DNA of 38,342 nucleotides from Spirosoma fluviale (GTDB lineage: Bacteria > Bacteroidota > Bacteroidia > Cytophagales > Flexibacteraceae), in contig CAMCXM010000015.1 in NCBI GenBank assembly GCA_945883425.1, forward strand, positions 1 through 38,342, given 5' to 3'. Below are positions 18,237 to 25,326 of the stretch, in pieces. Made by a program: the position numbers and the translations under genes. The notes beneath the pieces are model-generated. The model saw only the letters and a list, made by a program, of their open reading frames with translations. It was not told the DNA's origin and searched no databases. How positions within the stretch are numbered: position 1 is the stretch's first letter; every line of letters starts with the position of its first letter.

Positions 18237-19574
18237 TTACGACTCATCTGTTGGTGGAGAATCCTGAATTTCGTCGGCGGAAACCTTCAATGGCTGCTTT
18301 TGAAACAGGATCAGTTTGAGCCGGTCCCGAAGGCGAGTGACAATGTTGTACATCGCACCTGTGTATACCTCCAGAATATCTCCGCATAAACCCACTGCAA
18401 TGGCTGCAACTGTCACATCCATGCTGTAATTGTAATTGGCATAAATCATGACCGCTGCACCCAAAATCAGTAATACCTCCAGGACCTGAACCGTTTTCAC
18501 CACCAGATCGTACCAGGAAGGGAAGTAATCGTGGATGTAAAAGAAGAAGATAACGTTGAGGTAACAGAGTAAAACAGCCAGTAAAAGACCGCCCCATTCA
18601 CTCATAGAATTCACGGGTGTTTCATTGAGAACCATCGACACAATGTTGGCATGCACCACCACCCCAAACATATCTGGATACGCTTTGCCTGCGTAATTTT
18701 TGTTGATGGGTGTATGGAATTTGTCCTCCCGCGTAAGGTTGGAAGAAGGGCCGAAATTCTCGCCCATAAATCCCATAATCACGATTTTGTCTTTGAGAGA
18801 AATGTTGAGTTCAGGTTCCTGAATGAAGCCAGTGCCGTCGTCATGTCCGAGCAGGTCGGTCACATCCAGGCTATAGTAATAATCCTTGTTGCCTCTGAAA
18901 TTGATGATTTCCACATCCTTTTTTCGCGACAGAAACATATTCGTTTTCTCCTGGTCTGCATGTGCTGCAATTTCTATCGCAAAGGCGTTTTCAATGTGAC
19001 CGCGAACAGAGTCAACAGGTTTAAACGTGCGGCAGGTGAGGTATCCGGAATCTCCGGGCGTAATAAGATTGCAAAAGCCTGAGCTTCCGTATTGAGAGAA
19101 TTTGGGATGGCAATACAACAGAGTATCAAACTCATCAGACTGGCTGTTTTTAGTAAAATCCAACTTACTATATAATACCAGGTTATCGATTTTACTCATT
19201 GCTAAGGCAAGCAAAGAGTCATCTTCTTGTTTTTTCAAAACCCGGAAGCTGCAGTCAATACCCACAACTTTTGGTTTTTGTGCAGCAATGATTTCGATTT
19301 CACGGGCGATACCCCTGCGTGATAGATTCCCGAAATTGACCAGAACAATATTCGTATCGATGGAAGGCGTTTCCCGGATTCCTCCTGAAAATACAATATC
19401 CGTCATCTCAAAATCTTCCAGGGCTATCTCAATGGGGTTGAGGAAAGAGAATTTTTCCACCAACTGCCGGATTCCTACCATAAAAAGGAAAACCAACAGA
19501 GTACAATAAATATAATCGGGCTTGAAAACAGCCTTTAGAATGCGGATGATTAAGGACGATTTTTTATCAGCCAT
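18237..19574 (-). CDS. CHASE2-domain membrane protein without an output domain
   Basis: The 445-residue protein starts with a membrane helix (about 14-36), then an extracytoplasmic CHASE2-type sensor domain with the signature elements ALEDFEMTDIVFSGG, NIVLVNFG, REIEIIAAQKPKVVGIDCSF and DKIVIMGFMG. Three membrane helices follow (about 330-410) and a short cytoplasmic tail. CHASE2 domains normally sense a ligand for an attached cyclase or kinase; here no output domain exists, so it may work with a partner such as the SpoIIE-type phosphatase next to it. Its ATG shares one base with the amidohydrolase stop (TGATG), so the two are translationally coupled. Confidence 0.75.
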   Translation of the reverse strand: MADKKSSLIIRILKAVFKPDYIYCTLLVFLFMVGIRQLVEKFSFLNPIEIALEDFEMTDIVFSGGIRETPSIDTNIVLVNFGNLSRRGIAREIEIIAAQKPKVVGIDCSFRVLKKQEDDSLLALAMSKIDNLVLYSKLDFTKNSQSDEFDTLLYCHPKFSQYGSSGFCNLITPGDSGYLTCRTFKPVDSVRGHIENAFAIEIAAHADQEKTNMFLSRKKDVEIINFRGNKDYYYSLDVTDLLGHDDGTGFIQEPELNISLKDKIVIMGFMGENFGPSSNLTREDKFHTPINKNYAGKAYPDMFGVVVHANIVSMVLNETPVNSMSEWGGLLLAVLLCYLNVIFFFYIHDYFPSWYDLVVKTVQVLEVLLILGAAVMIYANYNYSMDVTVAAIAVGLCGDILEVYTGAMYNIVTRLRDRLKLILFQKQPLKVSADEIQDSPPTDES

Positions 19575-20902
19575 CAGCGTCCTTCTTCCAGCATTTTATT
19601 GAATTTGGAATACAATACTGTTTGCTTGCTTTCGAGTGTAACGGGTCGGCCCTGAATCCAGGCATGGGTCAGTTTTTGGGTGCTCATATCCAGAGCATCG
19701 CCATCTGAAATAAAGAGAGTGGCGTCTTTCCCGGTTTCCAGACTGCCACAGGTTTTATCAAGACCCACAATCATGGCCGGATTAAGGGTGATCAACTGAA
19801 GGGCCTGTTCCCTGGTAAGTCCGTATCGAGTGGCCGAACCTGCCAGAAAAGCGAGATTTCGGCTGCCCATAATTTCCATGTCACCCGAATAATCGAGAGC
19901 CACCTGAATGCCGGCTGCCACCAGTTTCGCCGGAACTTCCACCGGATGATAAACGGGATCATCAGATTTTTTGGGTAAAGAATGAATCCGGCTCAGCACC
20001 ACCGGAATGTTTCGCTCTTTCACCAGTTCCATCACATCCAGAACCTGTGTTCCTGTGACCAGCACCACATTGGTCAGATTTTGTCGTCGGGCAAATTCAA
20101 GTGCCGATACTATGTCAGCAGCAAATTCAGCATGGATGAATAGTTTGGTGGAACCAGAATACAGGCCAGCGAAGGATTGCAGTTTCACATTCACCTGCTT
20201 TACCGCAGAAGAATGATACATCCGGGCTTCTGTAAATGTCCGATCCAGTTCTTCCCGTTCCTTCAGGTATTCTTTGTTACGCTCAATCGAACCGGGTTCA
20301 GCCCACCAGCCCTGCACCGAATACCGGGAAGGCCAGATCACATGCATGCCATCGGCTTTTTTCAGGACCGCATCTTCCCAGTTCCAGGCATCGAGTTGTA
20401 CCACAGACGACAATCCCGTAATGCCTCGGCCACCCGGTGTAATCTGTGCCATCAGAACACCGTTGAGCCGGATCGTCGGAGTGAGGTCAGAATCTGTGTT
20501 GTAAGCAGAAATGGCCTGAACATTGGGATTCTCTTTTCCTGTTTCCCTCTCATCATTTGTAGCACGGACGGCATCGATTTCATTCAGACCCAAAGAAGTA
20601 TTGAGGGACATAAAACCCGGATACACATGTTTTCCGCCTGCATCCAAAGCATCAAACCGTGACGGGTCCGGCATGGCATTGGCAGCATTCCGTTCGCCGA
20701 TAGAGCTGATTTTACCATTTTCAATCTGGATGAAGCCTTTGTCCCAGACTTTTCCTTTACCATCGTGGATGGTTGCATTGTAAATGAACAAACCTTTGGA
20801 TGGTTTTTTTCCCGGAGCGGGAACCTGGGCCTTGGTTTCTGTACAGATAATGAGACAGAAAAAGCAACACAAAAGCAGGTGAATTGGAGACGCGATCTTC
20901 AT
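19574..20902 (-). CDS. Secreted amidohydrolase-like protein, probably lacking metal ligands
   Basis: The 442-residue protein has a signal peptide (cleavage probably after TKA near 25) and an amidohydrolase-superfamily fold similar to imidazolonepropionase-like proteins: a small beta domain starting FIYNATIHDGKGKVWDKGFIQI, the YPGF turn near 97, and a C-terminal LITLNPAMIVGLDKTCGSLETGKDATLFI. Where active enzymes have HxH after the PGF turn, this one reads GFMSLNTSLGL, so the first pair of metal ligands is missing. I recall a Bacteroidota clade with this feature, in which catalysis is doubtful. It leads a two-gene unit with the CHASE2 gene. No clear promoter match was found upstream. Confidence 0.78.
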   Translation of the reverse strand: MKIASPIHLLLCCFFCLIICTETKAQVPAPGKKPSKGLFIYNATIHDGKGKVWDKGFIQIENGKISSIGERNAANAMPDPSRFDALDAGGKHVYPGFMSLNTSLGLNEIDAVRATNDERETGKENPNVQAISAYNTDSDLTPTIRLNGVLMAQITPGGRGITGLSSVVQLDAWNWEDAVLKKADGMHVIWPSRYSVQGWWAEPGSIERNKEYLKEREELDRTFTEARMYHSSAVKQVNVKLQSFAGLYSGSTKLFIHAEFAADIVSALEFARRQNLTNVVLVTGTQVLDVMELVKERNIPVVLSRIHSLPKKSDDPVYHPVEVPAKLVAAGIQVALDYSGDMEIMGSRNLAFLAGSATRYGLTREQALQLITLNPAMIVGLDKTCGSLETGKDATLFISDGDALDMSTQKLTHAWIQGRPVTLESKQTVLYSKFNKMLEEGR

Positions 20903-20943
20903 AGGAGGTGCAAAGTAAAAATTTACTTTATTGGAATAAGGCT

Positions 20944-20969
20944 CTGCAAAAAAAAATGCTCTTTTGCAG
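20944..20969. promoter_or_regulatory. Inverted repeat upstream of the HlyD-type gene
   Basis: CTGCAAAA, a 10-base spacer and TTTTGCAG form a perfect 8-bp inverted repeat, 22 bases before the chosen start at 20992 and within the intergenic region shared with the divergent amidohydrolase gene. It may be an operator or a leader hairpin. Its position argues against starting the HlyD gene at 20908. Confidence 0.4.
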
Positions 20970-20991
20970 CCCGATCGTATCGTTCCAATTC

Positions 20992-22098
20992 ATGAGAAAA
21001 ATTGCCTTCTGCGGCTTTTTGCTGGCCTTTTCATCTTTTTTGTTTTCCTGCGGTGAAAAAGAAGATAAAACCATGCCGATGCACAAAGACATCATACAGG
21101 CGGTGTATGCGTCCGGAAAGATATTCCCGGTCGATTACTATCGTCTCAATGTGAGCATTCCTGGTTACATCAAGGAGATTTATGTAAAAGTGGGCGATAC
21201 CGTTCAGGTTGGTGAACCGTTGTTTGCTATGAAATCGGAAGTGTCGAATCTCAACGTCGCCACCGCCCGCAACAACCTGGATCTGGCCACTTTAAATGCG
21301 TCCGAAAATTCAGCCTACATGACGGCCGTGAAGCAGGATGTAGGTCTGGCGAAAGAGAAACTCGAACTCGATTCCACCAATTATACCCGGGTGCAGGGAT
21401 TGGCAGAAAACAATGCCACCACCAAAGCCAACGTGGATCAATCAAAGGCGCAGTATACCGCCTCGCGTCAGAATTATCTCAAGGCGAAGTCATCTCTGGA
21501 AGCCACCCGTGAGCGATTGAAAACGGAGGTAAAAAATGCCCAGAACCTGTTCAAAGCGCAGCAATCCAATTCCAACGATTTTACCTATTTCTCATCGGTG
21601 TCAGGAAAAGTGTACGACATCAGTGGCCGGCAGGGAGAATATTTCACTCCTCAGCAGATTGTGATGGAACTGGGCCGGATCGACAATTATGAAGTCGAAC
21701 TCCTGGTTGACGAAGCCGATATTCATTATCTGGCCAAGAAGCAGGAGGTAATTTTCCAGACCGAGGCCTACCCCAATTTGTTTCTCAAAGGAGAAATTAA
21801 GGAAGTGTATCCGAAAATTGGCAGTACCAACAAAAGCATCAAGGTGATGGCCTCCATTAATCTGCCGGATGGAATCAGCATGTACGCTGGTGCTACATTG
21901 GAAGCGAATATCATTAACCAGCGGAAAACCAATGCGCTGGTTATTCCCCGGTATTACCTCACCAACGATTCCGTCATTTTGAAAAGAAAAGGAAAGGGCC
22001 ACAAAGAGAAGGTGAAAGTGCAGTTGGGTGTGAGCAATGTGGAGTTTGTGGAAGTACTCAGTGGCCTCACCACCGAAGACGAGGTGTATAAGAAATGA
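20992..22098 (+). CDS. HlyD/RND-type efflux adaptor lipoprotein
   Basis: I start this at ATG 20992 because it gives a lipoprotein signal with Cys20 in SFLFSC; an ATG at 20908 would put an extra 28 residues in front. The 368-residue protein is a periplasmic adaptor: a lipoyl-like segment near 55-80 (IPGYIKEIYVKVGDTVQVGEPLF), a long coiled-coil hairpin (about 85-190), then the second lipoyl half (FSSVSGKVYDISGRQGEYFTPQQ) and beta-barrel. Such adaptors bridge an inner-membrane transporter and an outer-membrane channel. It overlaps the FtsX gene by 4 bases (ATGA), so the two form one transporter; the cargo cannot be predicted. Confidence 0.85.
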   Translation: MRKIAFCGFLLAFSSFLFSCGEKEDKTMPMHKDIIQAVYASGKIFPVDYYRLNVSIPGYIKEIYVKVGDTVQVGEPLFAMKSEVSNLNVATARNNLDLATLNASENSAYMTAVKQDVGLAKEKLELDSTNYTRVQGLAENNATTKANVDQSKAQYTASRQNYLKAKSSLEATRERLKTEVKNAQNLFKAQQSNSNDFTYFSSVSGKVYDISGRQGEYFTPQQIVMELGRIDNYEVELLVDEADIHYLAKKQEVIFQTEAYPNLFLKGEIKEVYPKIGSTNKSIKVMASINLPDGISMYAGATLEANIINQRKTNALVIPRYYLTNDSVILKRKGKGHKEKVKVQLGVSNVEFVEVLSGLTTEDEVYKK

Positions 22099-23363
22099 TT
22101 GCGCAAATAGCCAACCGTCCGGTACTGAGAATTGCCATGGTGCATCTCATCAGTAAAAAAAGGCAGACCGCCGTGGCCATGCTCGGGGTTATGTTTGGCA
22201 TCACCGTTTTTATTTTTCAGGCAGGATTGATCACCGGTCTCCAGATTTTCATGCTGGATAAGATCGTAAACAACTCTCCCCATGTGCATTTGTACAATGA
22301 GCCCGAAAAGAATCCGCCCTCAATCCTGAGCAAAATCTACCACGAAGACAGCCAGATGGTGGTGGTGCGGAATCAAAAGCAGAAGGAGATTGACAAGAAA
22401 ATCCGGAATTCGTCCGGTATCATGGAGATCATCAAAAAGATGCCCGGCGTTATTGGTGTGGCTCCCAATGTAGCGACACAGGCCATTGTAAAAGCGGGTG
22501 TGAAACAGATTCCCGTCACCATTTCGGGAGTGGAAATTGAAAAAGAAGATGCCCTTTTCAATATTCATAAAGACCAGATTGCCGGAGATATTCGTCGGCT
22601 TGACATCATCAACAATGGCGTGATTCTGGGAAAAGGAGTGGCGGATAAACTCGGCGCCACCATCGACGACATCATCACCGTAAGTACCACATTGTCAACC
22701 ATCGACATGAAGGTGGTGAGCATCACCAGCACCGGTATTACGTCCATCGACGACAACCGGGCAATGGTAAATCTGAGGATTGCCCAGAAACTGATGAACC
22801 GGGATAAGCTCTACATCACCGACATCAACCTGAAACTGAAAAATGTGGACAAGGCTGATGAGATGAGCGGAGACCTCACCCGTCTGTTCGGACTCAAAGC
22901 CCAAAGCTGGAAGGAGGCCAATGCCAATGTGTTTTCGGTGTTTAAGATTCAGAACATTGCCACCTATCTGGTGATTACGTCCATTCTCATCGTGGCCGGA
23001 TTTGGGATTTTCAATATTCTCATGATGATGATTTATGAGAAGATGACCGACATCGCCGTCCTGAAATCGATTGGCTACAAGAACCGCGACATCCGGAATA
23101 TTTTTATGGTGGAGGCCATTGTGATTGGATTTACCGGTGGCTTGCTGGGCCTGGCCCACGGTTGGCTGGCGAGTTATGTGGCCTCAAAGATTGAAGTAAA
23201 ACTGGCCGGACTCGTGACTCTCGATCACCTCAGCATCAACTTTGATCCCATGTTTTACCTGGCCGGATTTGCCTTTGCCCTCGTTACCACTGCATTGGCG
23301 GGTTACTTTCCTGCCCTGAAAGCCAGCAAAGTGGATCCTGTGGATATTATCCGGGGGCATTGA
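22095..23363 (+). CDS. ABC transporter permease (MacB/FtsX family)
   Basis: The 422-residue protein has an N-terminal helix (about 28-50) preceded by ISKKRQTAVAMLGVMFGI, a large periplasmic MacB-PCD domain (about 55-275), and three C-terminal helices with the FtsX-type signatures FGIFNILMMMIYEKMTDIAVLKSIGYKNRDI and FALVTTALAGYFPALKASKVDPVDIIRGH. This is the DevC/MacB kind of mechanotransmitting permease, which has no ATPase domain of its own. It starts inside the end of the HlyD gene (4-base overlap). No ATPase gene follows: the accessory repeat region starts about 70 bases after the stop, so the partner is either elsewhere or was displaced. Confidence 0.88.
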   Translation: MIAQIANRPVLRIAMVHLISKKRQTAVAMLGVMFGITVFIFQAGLITGLQIFMLDKIVNNSPHVHLYNEPEKNPPSILSKIYHEDSQMVVVRNQKQKEIDKKIRNSSGIMEIIKKMPGVIGVAPNVATQAIVKAGVKQIPVTISGVEIEKEDALFNIHKDQIAGDIRRLDIINNGVILGKGVADKLGATIDDIITVSTTLSTIDMKVVSITSTGITSIDDNRAMVNLRIAQKLMNRDKLYITDINLKLKNVDKADEMSGDLTRLFGLKAQSWKEANANVFSVFKIQNIATYLVITSILIVAGFGIFNILMMMIYEKMTDIAVLKSIGYKNRDIRNIFMVEAIVIGFTGGLLGLAHGWLASYVASKIEVKLAGLVTLDHLSINFDPMFYLAGFAFALVTTALAGYFPALKASKVDPVDIIRGH

Positions 23364-23435
23364 TACCAATAGGGATTTCGTACTGTTTCCAGATTCATTC
23401 ACCCATCCTGTTTTCCTGGGTATGTTCAGTATTCA

Positions 23436-23471
23436 ATAAATTGGGCCACGCATGATGGCCGGAAATTTTAA
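23436..23471 (+). pseudogene. 3' remnant of a DUF5618 gene
   Basis: This 36-base piece reads INWATHDGRKF then TAA, nearly identical to the last residues of the complete DUF5618 protein at 37763-38149 (INWATHDGRKS). Upstream similarity stops here, so only the tail was copied or kept. It is the left end of the long direct repeat that bounds the island. Confidence 0.7.
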
Positions 23472-23664
23472 TTATCGCATGCACTACATTAATCCAAATC
23501 CTGGGTTCGAGTCCTCTCGAACCAATACCCGGTTTAGATAAAGTACAAATCATTTATAGGCTAAATAAATGGAAAACAGTTTGATTAGGGTTAAAAGAAA
23601 ATCGTTCATGGAGCTTGGAGAAATTTATTTTTGGACTGCTACCATCCATAAATGGATACCCTTG
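23443..23664. repeat. Left copy of long direct repeat bounding the ter island
   Basis: By hand alignment this segment matches 38121-38342 without gaps over 222 bases with about 10 mismatches (about 95%). It contains the end of a DUF5618 gene, a REP palindrome and the first 32 codons of a RAYT gene. The right copy runs off the window, so the full repeat may be longer there; on this side the match to a full RAYT gene is cut at about 23675 by the next REP. The two copies are in direct orientation 14,678 bp apart, so recombination between them would excise or duplicate the island. Confidence 0.9.
23504..23523. repeat. REP palindrome, unit A
   Basis: GGTTCGAG-TCCT-CTCGAACC: a perfect 8-bp stem with a 4-base loop, followed by AATACCCGGTTTAGATA. 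It lies 45 bases before the start codon of the first truncated RAYT copy. Same motif at 23682, 23784 and 38182. Confidence 0.85.
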
Positions 23665-23715
23665 TTTCAAACCTTCTCCTGGGTTCGAGTCTTCTCGAAC
23701 CAATACTTGGTTTAA
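23569..23715 (+). pseudogene. Truncated RAYT copy 1
   Basis: This frame reads MENSLIRVKRKSFMEL and continues with sequence identical in protein to the start of the full RAYT gene at 23844 up to HKWIPL, then FQT, after which it runs through the next REP palindrome and stops at TAA 23713-23715. About 35 codons are homologous; the remaining 13 are REP-derived. It has lost the whole catalytic region, so it is a dead 5' fragment. Confidence 0.75.
23682..23701. repeat. REP palindrome, unit B
   Basis: GGTTCGAG-TCTT-CTCGAACC: the same 8-bp stem with one loop change, 178 bases after unit A. It fuses directly onto the broken end of truncated RAYT copy 1. Confidence 0.85.
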
Positions 23716-23741
23716 GAATAAGAGCGGATCATCAGTAGGTT

Positions 23742-23840
23742 ATGGAGATGGAAAACAGTTTGTTTAAGATAAAACTTCTCCCGGGTTCGAGTCCTCTCGA
23801 ACCAATACTTGGTGTAGGAACAAAATCGGATCATCAGTAA
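23742..23840 (+). pseudogene. Truncated RAYT copy 2
   Basis: This frame begins MEMENSLFKIK, matching the first 11 residues of the full gene, then passes into the REP palindrome of unit C and stops at TAA 23838-23840. Only about 11 codons are homologous. The leader before it (cggatcatcagta, then gttatgga) matches the leader of the full gene, so unit B and unit C are tandem copies. Confidence 0.6.
23784..23803. repeat. REP palindrome, unit C
   Basis: GGTTCGAG-TCCT-CTCGAACC, 102 bases after unit B and 40 bases before the intact RAYT start codon. Same orientation as units A and B. Confidence 0.85.
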
Positions 23841-23843
23841 GTT

Positions 23844-24407
23844 ATGGAAATGGAAAACAGTTTGTTTAAGGTTAAAAGAAAATCGTTCATGGAGCTTGGA
23901 GAAATTTATTTTTGGACTGCTACCATCCATAAATGGATACCCTTGCTTCAAACCGATTCCGCTAAAGATATGATATTGAATTCTCTAAAGTATTTATCAA
24001 CCAAAGATAAAATTGATGTTTATGCCTTTGTTATAATGCCCAACCATATTCACCTGATATGGAAGCTAAATGCATTAAATGGAAAAGAGCTCCCTCATGC
24101 TTCTTTCTTAAAATTTACAGCACATGCTTTTAAAGCGGAACTGATAAAAACGCCTGAAAAACTCTCCAGGTTTTTTGTGTATGAAGGCAATAAAGAGTTT
24201 AACTTCTGGCAAAGGGATTCCTTGGCCGTAAAGCTGAACTCAAGGGAAATGGCTTTTCAAAAGATGAACTATATTCATTCCAATCCTTTGGCAGATCATT
24301 GGAATCTAGCCACAAGACCAGAAGATTATGTTTTTTCTTCTGCATCATTTTATGAAAAAGGTAAGGATCGATTTGGGTTTTTAAAGGACATTCGTGAGGA
24401 GTTTTAG
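23844..24407 (+). CDS. REP-associated tyrosine transposase (RAYT, Y1_Tnp family)
   Basis: The 187-residue protein belongs to the IS200-like Y1 transposase superfamily, in the branch that is domesticated with REP palindromes. It has the His-hydrophobic-His motif in VIMPNHIHLIW (His68 and His70) that binds the metal, and a C-terminal part with FQKMNYIHSNPLADHW; the nucleophile is probably a Tyr in or near that segment, but I cannot assign it firmly. Such enzymes cut single-stranded REP hairpins. The gene is flanked by REPs of direct orientation upstream (23504, 23682, 23784) and opposite orientation downstream (24433, 24578), the classic RAYT arrangement. ATG 23850 is an alternative start. Confidence 0.88.
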   Translation: MEMENSLFKVKRKSFMELGEIYFWTATIHKWIPLLQTDSAKDMILNSLKYLSTKDKIDVYAFVIMPNHIHLIWKLNALNGKELPHASFLKFTAHAFKAELIKTPEKLSRFFVYEGNKEFNFWQRDSLAVKLNSREMAFQKMNYIHSNPLADHWNLATRPEDYVFSSASFYEKGKDRFGFLKDIREEF

Positions 24408-24430
24408 GTATTTTTATCCTGAAAGTCGTA

Positions 24431-24480
24431 TGGGTTCGAGGAGATTGAAAATGACGCCATGGCGATACTCGAACCTAGGT
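24431..24480. repeat. REP palindrome, reverse orientation, interrupted in the loop
   Basis: GGTTCGAG (24433-24440) and CTCGAACC (24468-24475) are intact, but the loop is 27 bases instead of 4. Comparison with the copy at 24578 shows about 23 extra bases after GAGA, including a GCCATGGC palindrome. The flanks GTCGTATG and TAGGTGA match the other reverse copy. Confidence 0.7.
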
Positions 24481-24508
24481 GAGAATGAGGAATAACCTTC
24501 TATCAAAT

Positions 24509-24552
24509 TCTGGGTTTGAGTGCTCTTGTACCCAGAACTGGGTTAGATATAG
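24509..24552. repeat. Degenerate REP copy, forward orientation
   Basis: The segment resembles units A-C (ctGGGTTtGAG, CTCTtG, then ctGGGTTAGATA) but several stem bases have changed, so it no longer forms the perfect palindrome. It lies between the two reverse-orientation copies. Confidence 0.5.
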
Positions 24553-24577
24553 AACTATTGGGGCCGACGGTCGTATG

Positions 24578-24597
24578 GGTTCGAGGAGACTCGAACC
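24578..24597. repeat. REP palindrome, reverse orientation
   Basis: GGTTCGAG-GAGA-CTCGAACC. The reverse complement of units A-C reads GTATTGGTTCGAG-AGGA-CTCGAACCCAGG, which aligns with this copy and its flanks (GTATG before, TAGG after), so it is the same repeat inverted. REPs in opposite orientation around the RAYT gene resemble REPIN organisation. Confidence 0.8.
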
Positions 24598-24874
24598 TAG
24601 GTGAAGTGGTTAGTGGTTATAAGTTTGTGGTTTGTCAATTGACAATGCCTAAATATGGTTGACCGTTATTCCTCATTGAGATGCCCTGATGCTATTTGAG
24701 AAAACCCAATAGAGTCACGCTCCGGCGTGGTTCCGGCTATTGTATGGCCTCAGGCCAAATCAAACATCTTTCTCACAATCCACAAGATTGATCCCGTTTT
24801 TACTGCCAATGCATTGGATATGTAAGCCAGAGGCTTATGAATAGTGCGAACCACGAAAAGGCATTACCCGATTT

Positions 24875-24905
24875 AAGTCACATTTGCTGATTGCAAATCC
24901 GACTT
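24875..24905. repeat. 31-base imperfect hairpin
   Basis: AAGTC and GACTT form the outer 5-bp stem and ATTTGC and GCAAAT the inner 6-bp stem, separated by a 2x2 internal loop (AC opposite CC), with loop TGATT. It is the longest of the hairpins in this gene-poor stretch. Confidence 0.6.
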
Positions 24906-24966
24906 ATCTATCGTACGACATGCGCTTCGCCAATAAACTGGATTTGAGATTGCTTTCCATCTCCAA

Positions 24967-25149
24967 TTATTTTGCTTTTGAGGGGGGCGACTTATGGTCG
25001 CGAAGAGTACTTATGAATTTTTCAAATTCAGAGTGCTTTTTATTTCCCTGGTCAGTATCCAGGGCTTTGGTTTTACTGGCTTTTAAAGCTTCAAACGAGG
25101 CATGCTTTTTGACTATTATCACGGCTTTTGGTTTTTCTTGCTTGCACAA
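24967..25149 (-). CDS. Small hypothetical protein, doubtful
   Basis: An open frame of 60 codons encodes a Lys-rich peptide (PKAVIIVKKHASFEALKASKTKALD, then HSEFEKFISTLRDHK). The charged, amphipathic composition is more protein-like than its neighbours' shadow frames, but I recognise no family, and the 5' part of its minus-strand leader shows no clear promoter. It could be a fragment of an older gene inside the hairpin-rich stretch. Confidence 0.25.
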   Translation of the reverse strand: MCKQEKPKAVIIVKKHASFEALKASKTKALDTDQGNKKHSEFEKFISTLRDHKSPPSKAK

Positions 25150-25326
25150 TGTTTCTAATAATCAGCAAATTTACAACGCCTTTAGGAAAATATGTATCCG
25201 TATTTCAGGCACCTGAATTATGAAAAAATCAGATCCAATTACTCTTTGCTATCCGCCATGTTATCGAAATGCATATAGGACTGTCCGACATGCGCTTTGC
25301 TAACTTGCCGGAAAGTGAAAAATTCC

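Larger units (their letters stand above)
24598..25326. other. Gene-poor stretch holding a chain of small hairpins
   Basis: No convincing gene is seen here. It contains a perfect 14-bp palindrome TTGTCAATTGACAA (24632-24645) and a series of small stems: CACGC/GCGTG (24716-24729), TGGCC/GGCCA (24745-24757), CAATC/GATTG (near 24776-24790), CCAATGCATTGG (24806-24817), TAAGCC/GGCTTA (24823-24837), a 31-base two-part hairpin AAGTC..ATTTGC/GCAAAT..GACTT (24875-24905) and GCGAC/GTCGC (near 24987-25001). An 18-base motif CGACATGCGCTTYGCYAA occurs at 24916 and 25286. A weak minus-strand open frame is listed separately. Confidence 0.6.

Noticed and set aside
23401-23421. ACCCA/TGGGT inverted repeat after the FtsX gene as a terminator
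   Set aside because: Five-bp arms with an 11-base loop and no T-run; likely chance.
23500-23530. tRNA T-arm-like wording GGTTCGAGTCC in the REP repeats
   Set aside because: The flanking bases do not form a T-stem, acceptor stem or CCA end; the sequence is instead a perfect 8-bp palindrome repeated many times around a RAYT gene.
24884-25216. Plus-strand open frame of 110 codons in the hairpin-rich stretch
   Set aside because: Composition is Leu/Phe/Ser/Cys-rich as expected from antisense or hairpin DNA; its start lies inside the 31-base hairpin and it overlaps a more protein-like minus frame.
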